A DNA stretch of 64,000 nt from Pratylenchus scribneri. Taxonomy: Eukaryota > Nematoda > Chromadorea > Rhabditida > Pratylenchidae. This document shows, piece by piece, positions 49,701 through 59,372 of this stretch. Positions within the stretch are counted from its first letter, which is position 1. Each line of letters opens with the position of its first letter. The stretch is from assembly GCA_030063045.1 (NCBI GenBank), contig JAQSEB010000201.1:496001-560000 (forward strand), in the 5' to 3' direction. The notes under the pieces were generated by a model. That model saw nothing but the letters and a program-made list of their open reading frames with translations. It searched no databases and had not been told where the DNA came from. The position numbers were made by a program, and so were the translations under genes.

Positions 49701-52422
49701 TCTCATCTTCTCGTTCATATTTTCTCATCCTCCCATTAAAACCTCTCTTCCTCTCATTCATCCCTCTCATCCTCCCATTCATCTCTTCTCATCCCCCATT
49801 TATATCTTCTCATCCACCCATTAAACTCTATCTTCCTACCATTCATCTCTTCTCATCCTCCCATTCATCCCGATCATTCATCTCTTCTCATCCTCCTATT
49901 TTCATTCATCCCTATTCATCTTCCTATTAATCTCTTTTCATTCCCATTCATTCTTATTTTCCTATTCATCCATTCTCATCTTCCTATTAATCTCTTCTTT
50001 CATATTCATCCCTATTCTTCTTCCTATTCATCCTTTTTTTTTTCGCATTCATCTCTTCTTATTTTTCCATTCATCCTTTTTTATCTTCTCGTTCATTCTT
50101 CTCATATTCCCATTCATCCCTTTTCATTTTCACATTCATCACTATTCATTTTCTCATTCATCTTTTTCATCTTCCCATTCATCACTAATACATTTTTATA
50201 AGAATAAATTGCAATTCAAAGAATTTCGACATCTTCTTGAATAAAAAATTGGGGAATGATGAATGAAGGTGAATTCTTTCAACCATTTTTTGTTAAAGAA
50301 ATTGTTGATATTAAAAATGAAAATTGCAATTTTATAATTAAAAAAAACAATAAATTTAATTGTCGCTATCATTTAATTGCCATTAAAATAATTCTCGGCT
50401 ATTGCAAACAGTTAAAAAATATTTTTTCTCATTTAATTTGTTGAAATTTTTCTCAAATTGCAGCTTATTTCATTCTAATTTCCTTTATTTCTTTATTCCT
50501 TATCCTATTTATTAAGATTGAGTGGATGTGTGAAGATTGAAAAAAGGAATTAAAAATTGTATTGTTTTCTGTCATTAAAATTAAGATAAAAATGATGCAT
50601 TTTATTCTTTTCCTTTTTTGTGTTCCGAATTGACCCTGCTATTTCAGAAAAATAAAAAGAAAATAAATCTATTTAATTAATTCTAAAGAAACTTTCCAAG
50701 GTGCTTTTAAGTTTTAATCTTTGGGAAATTTCAGAACTGTTGCAGGCAGTAGAAGTAAATAAAAATAAATAACTGAAAACAAATTTCATAATCAAAGATT
50801 AGTTGCAGTATGGATTAGAAATAAAAATTAATAAAGAACTGAAAAATAATATGCACATTTTTTATTTCTTTATCCTATTTTTTCTTTTTCCTTTTTTATA
50901 CTTTATGTCTAAAAAATGTTTTTCTCTGTTTCTTCTAAAAAAAAACAAAACGCCAAGTTCAAAATAATTTTTTATAACAAACCAACAGAAAATTATATAT
51001 AGGATAATTTTAAAGAATTTTTCCTAAAATTATTTATGGGTTTAATTTCTATTTTTATATTTTTATTTTATTCTTTATCATTAAATTTCTTTTTTATTTT
51101 GAAATTTACTTATTTCATTTAATTTAACTTACTCTTTGTTTCATTGCTAGCACGCAGAAGGCATAGGATTTTTGGGTGATCAATCTGAATGGAAGAAAAA
51201 TTTAAAAAATTACACATTCGTTATTTATAAATAATAATTTTAATTCGGGCTCACTAATTTTTACTTTATTCGGTTATTACTGATTATATAATTAAATAAA
51301 TTATTTATTTATAAAAAATCAAATGCTCACCGATTGATCTCCAAATGCCGGGCCTTTGGGTCCATGACGGGTTGACTTCGCCATTTGTCCATTCCGGAGC
51401 TTTCCCTGGCCACCATTGGTTCCGGCACATATTTGACCATGAACCCATCCGGTTGTCCAGCCTCTGAACTGTCCGCCTCGTCAAAATCCCATTGCACAAC
51501 GACGCTGGCATTTGACACGGTCTGTACCCGAACATTCTTTGGCGGACTGATGGCGGCTGAAAATGATGAATTGTTGGTATAAATTTTTTGAATTTATTAT
51601 TTTAAAATTAATTTTTTATTTAATATTTTTTATTTTAATAGCTTGAAATTTTATTAAAATATAATTTTAAGTATTTTTAAATTAAATAAAAAAATATTAT
51701 TAAAATTTTACTTATGGATTTTTTAAAAATAAAAATATAAATTTATTGCCAAATTTAATTTTGCAAAATTTTAATTTGAATTATTTCGCATGATTTAAAA
51801 GTTATTGAAGAAATTCCATTATTGATGATTGAAATTTGCCATGAAAATTGTTTCTATTCTCATGACAGGGACAGGGAACAGGGATGGATTCAATGTTCTA
51901 AATCAAATTTTTCGAAATTTCGGATGGTCAAAAAAATTTTCGAATTCGAATTTTCAGTGGGTCAAAAAATTATTGAAATCGTAAATCGAAATTTCGGAGA
52001 GTCAAAAAATTTCAAGAAAAACGAAATTTCGGAAGGGCAAAAATGTTTTCGAAATCGAAAAATCAATTTAGTTAACCCATATGCAATTCAAAAAGGCAAA
52101 TTTAAAATTTTTGCACAGCTTAATTAGTTGAACCTGAAAGCATAAGAAATTTCCATTCATCTTGTTCATTTTCCTCCATAAAATTATTTTTATTATTTGG
52201 ATTTGGAGGATCCATTTTTAGGAGGGATTCAATGACCGCAGTCAGAACACTTTTTTGCCGGGGGAATTTTGTTGGAATGGATTTAGGCGAGGATTTATTA
52301 TTATGGGAAGAAAATTCATGTCTCCGTTGTTGTTGGGGATGAGGCGAACTGATGCCGCCGGCATTGGATGAACCACCGTTTGTGTGGCTTATTGCCATTG
52401 GTGACTCCGACAAACGAAGCAT
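34713..52422 (-). CDS. LAR-type receptor tyrosine phosphatase (R2A/ptp-3 family)
   Basis: Twenty-three exons give about 1318 residues; start 52422, stop 34713-34715. Exon starts, read downward, are 52422, 51556, 51184, 48214, 47436, 47057, 46897, 46681, 45735, 45549, 44729, 43713, 42478, 42352, 42179, 41641, 40115, 39409, 39125, 38762, 37403, 36526 and 34860; all phases fit. Fibronectin III segments ([20 protein letters not shown]; ending [20 protein letters not shown]) precede a membrane-proximal region with [12 protein letters not shown], a basic RQRRHQ stretch and YIAAQL...FTLGDG, typical of LAR. The membrane helix is [20 protein letters not shown] (about 551-570). D1 has [22 protein letters not shown] and [10 protein letters not shown] (Cys about 947), so it should be active. 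D2 has [10 protein letters not shown] (Cys about 1251) and WADDG instead of WPD. The first exon has no signal peptide and sits behind a trans-splice-like acceptor, so this may be a short isoform. Ig domains are not seen inside this span. Confidence 0.9.
35418..36187. mobile_element. ACCCG-rich element with perfect 10-bp target duplication
   Basis: A 770-bp element in the last intron of the phosphatase gene. The termini AGGGTTAATTACCCG and CGGGTAATTAACCCT are perfect inverted repeats. The direct repeat ATTTTAGAAT is exact on both sides (35408-35417 and 36188-36197). Subterminal blocks are tandem TACCCGTTACCCG words. The centre (about 35640-36020) is plain AT-rich DNA with a short acidic reading frame ([11 protein letters not shown] then stop) but no transposase. 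The intact duplication suggests a recent insertion. Confidence 0.85.
40350..41219. mobile_element. GGTACTT-type element with 150-bp inverted arms and 8-bp target duplication
   Basis: The ends GGTACTTATGGAGATTGGCC (left) and the inverse on the right pair almost perfectly for about 150 bp. The exact direct repeat GAGAAAAG lies at 40342-40349 and 41220-41227. It is located between two D1 exons of the phosphatase gene. The interior contains a second, nested element and a segment resembling the 25-bp minisatellite at the window start. Confidence 0.88.
40773..40994. mobile_element. Nested copy of the element at 11895-12117
   Basis: It starts GTGTAACCTCTTTTGATTTC, continues CCATGGGGAATTATTTTTCA, and ends with the inverse of GTATAACTCTTTTAATTCCC. 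It is inserted in the middle of the element at 40350-41219. Confidence 0.6.
42540..43210. repeat. Degenerate ~140-bp tandem repeat in phosphatase intron
   Basis: Four to five diverged units share the order GAGAAGAGAC, then CAAAAATTAAATAAA, TTCTATTGAAAT, AACTCGTAAAATTTTATTTT and GAAAAATAAT. It occupies most of one intron between the juxtamembrane and D1 exons. Confidence 0.75.
49048..50190 (-). mobile_element. Right, inverted copy of the GC-hairpin element (Helitron-like)
   Basis: On the minus strand this copy matches 480-1206: pyrimidine-rich CATCCTCCCATTCATCTCTT repeats, then the AT-rich tail, then the hairpin at 49048-49091 (ACTAGCTCAGGAACGCGCGC start). It lies in the 2.9-kb intron between phosphatase exons 51184-51133 and 48214-47930. 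The plus-strand Ser/Leu/Phe open frames at 49345-49739 are repeat by-products. Confidence 0.65.
51880..52060. repeat. Degenerate short repeat GAAATTTCGGA...GTCAAAAAA
   Basis: Three to four imperfect units contain CGAAATTTCGGA and GGTCAAAAAATT. It sits in the intron after the first phosphatase exon seen. Confidence 0.5.
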
Positions 52423-52426
52423 ATGG

Positions 52427-54700
52427 CTAATTATGGAGAGAGGAAAAATTGAAGTCAAACAATAGAAAAATTAGTCAAAAAGACAGAAATTGTGCTATGG
52501 AAATTTGGGGAAATATGTCGCATTAATTTCCTTGGAAACTGGGAGGTTACAGGTTAACAACAACAAAAAATGCAAAAATTTAGGAAACTGGAGAAAATTG
52601 GATTTTTTGTGGAATATTAAGGTTTAAATTTTTCGCTTTTTTAAAAATATAGTGAAAATAATAAATTAATAAAATCATTGGAGGTTGAAAGAATTAAAAC
52701 CAATCACGAACTATTCCTTAAAAATTTAAATTCCCAATAAATTAATCCTTAAAAATTTCTTGAAAAAATATTATTGAAACCCGAAGAATTGAGTTTTCCG
52801 TGATAAGGCAATTTGTTCAATTAGATAAATAAGAAAAAGGAAACTTGCAGTAGAAATAAAAATTACCCAAAATTTGAGGCCCGAATAAATTAATCACTGT
52901 TCACTGGGAGGTCCAAGTATAACCGTAATTAGAGAAAATAAATTGGATTAAAAATTTTACTAATTTTAAAGTGAATAAGGAAATGGCAAAATTAATTAGA
53001 GCAAAATTTATTAAAATTATGTATTTATCACTTTCCCATTTGTTGTTTGCTTTCCATAAAATATTCCACTTAAGAATAGCAAAAATTGGTACAATAAATT
53101 TAACTTTTTATTATCAATCGTGGCCCACATTCCGATTATAAATTTCAAAAATTAAAAATAAAATAACTTAAATGATTTTTTAAGGGGAATTCTTTATATA
53201 AAGATGGATTATACGAGTTACGAAAACATTAAATAAATCTACTAAAATGAGACTAAATTATTGAAAAGTGGCGAATTTTTTTGTTCATTTTAAGCCTTGG
53301 AGCATTTCCAAAATTTGTTTTCAATAGAAATGGACCAATCAATGGGAGAATTGGACATAAAGGAAGGCATCCACCAACTGGAGGTGTGCACCATTTGTGC
53401 CAAAAATGGTAAAAGCCTCTCACAGAAAACAGACCAATTTTCGAGAGGAAAGGAGACTCAGTGGTAATGGACTCGAATTTTAGGCCAAAGAGCTTCCGGC
53501 ATTTTGGAAAGGTGGCACAAAATTTGAGGGGGTGGCTTCTTTTTTCCCATCGCTGGGCGAGGAGGTCCTTAAATGGACAAAGGGAAAATGGGACCGCACA
53601 CAGCACCTGCTGGAGTTATGTGAAAAAGTACTCAAATTGGTCCCAAAATTTTAGGGCTTATTTTCATTTTCACACATTCTCTGTCAAAAAGTGGTGGTGT
53701 CTGGCTTGAAGCACACACCTTTTAGGCATTTTAAGAAAATTTCGGAAAAGGGGGAATTTGCCCCCTCTGGAAAAAATGTAGGGAGGGGGGAATCCATAAT
53801 GCAAAATGGTTGTCCTTTTTTAAAATGGTGTTAACAGTAAGTTGGTAAAGGAAAATTGGGATGGATGATTGTGAGGATAGTAGAGAGAATTTTTGAAGGA
53901 ATTTCTGATAAATAATATTACTGTAGATTTTTGAGATAAATTTAAACGGGACTAAATTTTTAAAATTGTCTTTTTACTTCATTTTGAAGATAATTTATTT
54001 AATTTGGTTTAATTTTTTATTATAATATGTTCATTTTTGGGAGGGAATTTTTAAAGAAATTTTAATTTACATTGCAAATTTGTGTAAAACTAAAGTGAAA
54101 TATTTTATGGAAAGCAATGCATAAAATAATGATAAATGAAATTAAACTCATCGCCCATTTCTCTATTCCTTTCACCAACAGCCGGACGGACAAGCCTAAC
54201 TATATATTTTTGTTAGATTCCAATTTTTTAGTTATATTTGTAATATTTTTTTAATTTTATAAATTTTTGATTGGGAAGAACACGGGCGTAATTATAATTA
54301 TACTCAAAAGTTTTTAGATTATTAAATATATGTGAAAGTTAAGAGAAATAATTTATGGAAAGCAACAAACAAAGGAAAATGTAATAAATAAAAAAGCAAT
54401 TTATTGCAATTTCTAAACAATTTTCCTATTTCTCTACTCTCTTTTACAGCCCGGCGAGAAGAAAATAATAAAAAGTAATCTTTATTTAATTTATTATTTT
54501 AATATTTTCCGAATTTATTTTTAAATTTTTTTTCGCCATATTTTGCAATTTTAATTTATTTTTCCTTTAATTGAGGTATTTTTTTATTTCATCAAATAGC
54601 AATTTTTATAGTTTTATTTTCCTTTTTTCACTAAAAATATAAAAATAATAATTATTAATAAAATTTTTGCCTTCATAAATAATAATTAAATTATATATTT
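52427..54700. other. Spacer or intron, no gene seen
   Basis: AT-rich DNA with a moderately GC-richer patch (53253-53770) that has no convincing frame. A loose duplication is present: 54100-54210 and 54350-54470 both contain TTTATGGAAAGCAA and, further on, ATTTCTCTA followed by a CGG-containing patch. Related words occur inverted at 53035-53060 and 63415-63445. Confidence 0.5.
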
Positions 54701-57700
54701 TCAGTACAAATTGCCTCTAATTTTGCTTTTTATTTTTGGCAAATGCAAAATTTGTATAAAATTAATTTGCATGGTCAGAGGAAACTCCGACTCTTGCGCA
54801 CCAATTTCTCCTAGTCGATGATCCAAATTGAAGAAATGCTCCAATGAGTCGGCTCGACTTACTCCTCCTTTTCGTCTTCCTTGGTGTTGTTTTCTCCATT
54901 CGCGGTTTTTATTTTTCATTTTTCTTCTATCTGTTGCGCATTCACAATCGTCATTTTCAGCTGCGGAAGGAGAAAATATAGCCGCTGAACATAATATGAT
55001 GCCTAGAGCCCGGATTTTTAATTTTCAAAAAAATGCTGTCCTATTATTTGGGAAATTGGTTAAAATTTGGGTACTTATGTCGTTTGTATCCCCTCTGACC
55101 CTTAAGAAAGGAAAATGTGAAGGGTCCCCCCTTGGGGTCATCAGGATTAGGGTTAGGGTCGTTAGGGATTATCTTGGATGATATCTATCCCTGATTGACC
55201 TTACCTAACCTTATCCCTAATCCTGATGACCCCAAGGGGGGCCCTTCACTTTTTCCTTTCCTAAGGGTCAGAGGGGATACAAACGACATAAGTACCAAAA
55301 TTTGTTCCGAAACCATGAAAATAAATTATTCTGGTTTTAAAAAATGTCAAAAATTTGATTTTTTTGTTTTTTTTTGCTTTTTAGATTAAATTTTTGTACA
55401 TTTTTGAGGGAAAAATCACTTCAAAAATTGTATTAAAAAAGTATTTTGGGATAAAAATTCTAAAAACCTAAATAACCAGCAGGCCTAGAAGATGACCCCG
55501 ATGGCATTTCACCATCTGCCCCATTCTCTTCATTTTCATCCATCAATTCTGCTGTCGAAGATTGTTGGTCAATTTGATGAAGCATTGTGGCGTAAAAATC
55601 GTCATCATCAATTTCTTCTCCATTATCATTATTTCCATAAAATGGATATAATAAATTATTTTGTTGTTGTTGTTCTTCGTCTTCATGCGCTTTTCGAAGG
55701 ATTAGGGCGGTTTTGAATTGTTTGCTGCCTTCTTGCATTTTTTTTTGTTTTTCTAATTTTTTGAAAACAGTTAAATCAGGGTGATAACGCAATTTTATTT
55801 GGGATTAAAAAGAACTTAATTTAACATTTTATATGGCTGAGTTGTTAGTATGGAGAATTGCGCGTCTTTTTCAAGAGATAATTTAATTAAATTTTTTAAA
55901 TTTTTAGTTCATAATAATTCGAGTGTAACTGTCCCAAAATTTTATTGACTCTGATATTTTATTGACTCTGATATTTTATTGTATTTTTATAAATTTTTAT
56001 ATGTAAACTTTCTATGGGATTTAAAAATTTTAATTAAATTTTTTTAAAAGGGAAATACTATTTGCTGGAAAGATTGCTTTAAAAAATTGGCAAATTTGTG
56101 CTAATTTTGGGTAACCAATTAAAAGATGAATTTATTTCCAAAAACAAATTTATGAAAGGACATAATGAAAATCCCAAATTTCCCATTCATCAGCAAATAG
56201 GGTGTTCCTTCCCTATATAAGGAAGGATTGATTGTCTCTAGTATTTTGGATGCAGGGGAATCGGTTTTTTTATAATGTTCGCCAAAATTTTTATTCTTTT
56301 ATAAAAATTTAATGAAAATTTATTTATGAGTTGCAAAAAAACTGCTTGAATATTGTAATTTTGTTGTTAATATTTAATTAAAAATTCTAAAACATGAATA
56401 AATAGATTAATTAAAAAATTTAAGGTAAATGCTTTTGAGAATAATTTTGTTAGGAAATTTTTATTTTTAATTGAATATAAATTTAATTTGATAGGGAAAT
56501 GCTCATTATTTTTTAAATTTCGACGAAAATTTCTTTTTTTTATAAAAATTTAATGAAAATTTATTTATGAGTTGCAAAAAAAATTGCTTGGATTTTTAAA
56601 TTTTGCTTGTAATATTTAATTAAAAATTCGAAATACATTAATTTAAAAAAATTAAGGGAATTCCACCGTAATAAATCTAACTGCTTTTGAGAAAAATTTT
56701 GCTTGGAAATTTGAATTTTTATTTTATTTTTAATTGATTATAAATTTATTTTGAAAGGGGCAAAAGTAGATTTCTTTTTAATGTTTGCCAAAAATTTTCA
56801 TTATTTTATAAAAATCTAATGAAAATTTATTTATGGGATGCAAAAAAATGCTTGAATTTTTAATAATATTTAATTAAAAATTTATTTTTCTAAATATGAA
56901 TAAATTAATTAAAAATTAAGGGAAAAACAACAATCTATAAATAAAAATTATTTGTGATGAGCAAAAAATGGGAAGAGCTAAGAAAGGAAGTAAGGACTTT
57001 TTTGCCTCTGGGTAAAAGACAGGGGATTTGGGAATTCATTTTATCTTCCCTTTCCAATAAAAAATTCTACTTTAGGCCCTAAAGCCACGGTACGTGGGTA
57101 AATCTTTCCCCCTTCAATGTGGAGTGCCTTATATGGAGTTTTATTCGGGAAGGACAAATATTTGCCAAAGGGATTGTTTGGCCAATAGCCCCAATTTCCC
57201 CCTAGAAAATGCTTGTTTGGCGTTGAAGCGTGACAAAGTGCCTGAAGGCAAAGGCACATACACATTTTTGGAATGGTGTATTTTGGGTGGATTGGGATTT
57301 CGGGCAAATATGACGATGAATTTACTTTAGGGAGAAATCGACAAAAATGATAGGTTAAATAAAATTGGAATGGAAAATGAATGCATGAACGGTTCGAATT
57401 TGAAAAATTTGGAGTCAAAATTTTTTTGGAAAAATAAATTTAAAAAACTGATTAGGAATAAAATATGATATATTAAGGAATTTTAATTTTTTGGTTTGAA
57501 ACGCCATTTTTATTATTTTTTTTATATATTTTTTATGGGATTCAGAAATAAAAATGCCATAAAAATGCAAAAAATAGTGAAAAAATGTGGCCATATTTAA
57601 ACACAGAACAGCAACATTTTCTGCTATTTTCTCCTCAAATTTGGCTAGTAAAACAATTAATTATGCGAATTGGAATGCAAATGAATTAATGCGCATGTAA

Positions 57701-59372
57701 TTTACCCCAACATATTTTTAATTGATAATTTTTATTAAATTATTAAAATTTGAAGGCGCATTTTACATTTCGCTAATATAAGTAGAACGATATTAGAAAT
57801 TAATTTTGTCCGACTAGAAAATGAAGGAAAAGGAACTGACCATTACAATATTTCCTATTCATCGACAATATAAAAGATAAAACACCCATAAATTATGTGC
57901 CGCTGGGCCATTTCCATTTCCACAGGGAAGGGGGCCAGCCATATGGCCGGAAATTTGAATGTAAAATTGGCGGTCATCAATTTATTTAGAGAGAAGCAAA
58001 GCTGCCAATTTAGAATTTATTTTTGGTATATATTAGTCAGATATTGAAATTGAACATCATAATTGCAAATTTTGGAATAAAAAAAGAATAAATTTTGACG
58101 GTGTGAATTTAATTATGAATGTAAATTTAAATATTTTTGTTTGAAAAATTATTTTTTAATTTATTATAAAATTTTATTTTCGTACATTTATTTATTCACG
58201 CTTTTTTAATCTGCAACAAAAATTTCATTTTTTATTAAAATTGAACAAAATTTTATTTATGGATTACAAAAAATATTTAAATTTTTTCTTAATATTATAT
58301 TAAAAATTATATTTTTTTAATGTGAATAAATTAAATAATCAGAATTACAAATTTTCATGCAATAATATAAAACAAGTTTTTTAAATAAATTTAAAAGATT
58401 GTTTATTTAATTATGAATTGAATAATTTTTGTTTAAATTTTTTTACATTATTATAAAAATTTATTTTCGTTCTTATTTTTTATTCCCCGCCTTTCTAAAT
58501 CTTCACCAAAATTAAATTTTTTATTAAAATGAAATGAAAATTTATTTATGGGTTGCAAAAAAAATTTTCAATATTTTAATTTTTTAAATCATATTTTTTA
58601 ATGTAAATACTTTCAAGAATTGTTGGGAAAATTTCCCAAAAAAAAAACCAAAACACAGGTACTTATTTATGATTTTTGACACCTAAAAAATCCGCTCCTT
58701 ATTAATTATGAATTTTGGAGCAATTTTGCTAGTTAATTGAAATTATTTTATTTTTTTATTAAAATTTTATTTTCGAAGATAATGTGGCCAGTGTACTTTT
58801 TTAATATTCAAAATTTTATTCTTTTATAAAAAAATTGAATGAAAATTAATTTATGGTTTGTAAAAAAATCTGCTTTTATATGGAATTTGCTATTAATATT
58901 TAACTTAATTTTCCACGACATTTTCGCATGCGTTTTTTCTTCCATTTTTTTTGTTTTTACCTTCTGTCAATGAGCAAACATTCAAATAAAAATCCTCATA
59001 TCGGCTCCATGCCTCCTTGATGCCATCTGTATTGGCCACATGATATTTCCAGCCAGCGGCCAGCTGATTGACCAAATCCTCGAATCGAGTGAATAGGCCC
59101 TGACGACAGAGTTCCGGCGACATTTGCTTCAATTGTTCGAGTACATCACTTTCAATTGGGTCATATTGGGTTGTGCTTGATTGAGAGGAAGATTCGGCGA
59201 AAAGGCTGGAGGAAGTGAATTCGTCGCCAAGAATGTCGCCAGAATTTGGTGAAATTGTTGAAGTCGTGGTGATGAATTCATCATAATATTGAACAGATTG
59301 ATGCTGTTCTCTTTGGACGCTTTTAGGATGTAATTGGGGCGATTGTGGATTGATTAATACCAATGAATCCAT
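54701..59372 (-). CDS. Unrecognised protein, acidic middle and basic C-terminal part
   Basis: Three exons in consistent phase (59372-58961, 55752-55477 and 54960-54701) give 315 residues. The N-terminus MDSLVLINPQSPQLHP is followed by a Ser/Thr-rich region. A helical segment comes next (DVLEQLKQMSPELCRQGLFT, then NQLAAGWKYHVANTDGIKEA), then a Lys/Gln-rich and strongly acidic part (NNDNGEEIDDDDFY, DENEENGADGE). The last exon begins AENDDCECATDRRKMKNKNR and turns basic (REWRKQHQGRRKGG). A strong donor GTAAGT at 54862-54857 could end this exon early, but the frame stays coding-like for another 40 residues. I recognise no family. Intron 2 contains the element at 55070. If the edge exon at 63961 belongs to the phosphatase, this gene is nested in a same-strand intron. 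Confidence 0.65.
55070..55296. mobile_element. GGTACTT-type foldback MITE with 8-bp target duplication
   Basis: A 227-bp near-perfect palindrome. The ends GGTACTTATGTCGTTTGTAT (left) and the inverse on the right are flanked by exact AAAATTTG at 55062-55069 and 55297-55304. Arms continue through CTGACCCTTAAGAAAGG and AAGGGTCCCCCCTTGGGG. No coding capacity. Confidence 0.9.
56270..56930. repeat. ~250-bp degenerate tandem repeat in an intron
   Basis: Three units start near 56270, 56510 and 56780, each ordered AATGAAAATTTATTTATGRG, TTGCAAAAAA, TTGCTTGAAT and ATTTAATTAAAAATT. Further diverged copies appear at about 58240, 58530 and 58850. All lie in intron 1 of the unrecognised gene. Confidence 0.7.

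Noticed and set aside
49345..49739. Plus-strand Ser/Phe/His-rich open frames
   Set aside because: Read-through of the pyrimidine-rich CATCCTCCCATTCAT repeats of the inverted element copy.
53253..53709. Open frames on both strands around 53.25-53.7 kb
   Set aside because: Moderately GC-rich patch, but no domain, no phase-compatible splice sites and no codon-like pattern.
52134..54960. Joining the 54701-59372 gene to the phosphatase as its N-terminus
   Set aside because: No donor in the last exon gives the phase needed by the exon starting at 52426, and the combined protein would still lack a signal peptide.
57041..57418. 125-codon minus-strand and 78-codon plus-strand frames
   Set aside because: They overlap each other in a GC-richer intronic patch; neither connects in phase with the neighbouring exons.
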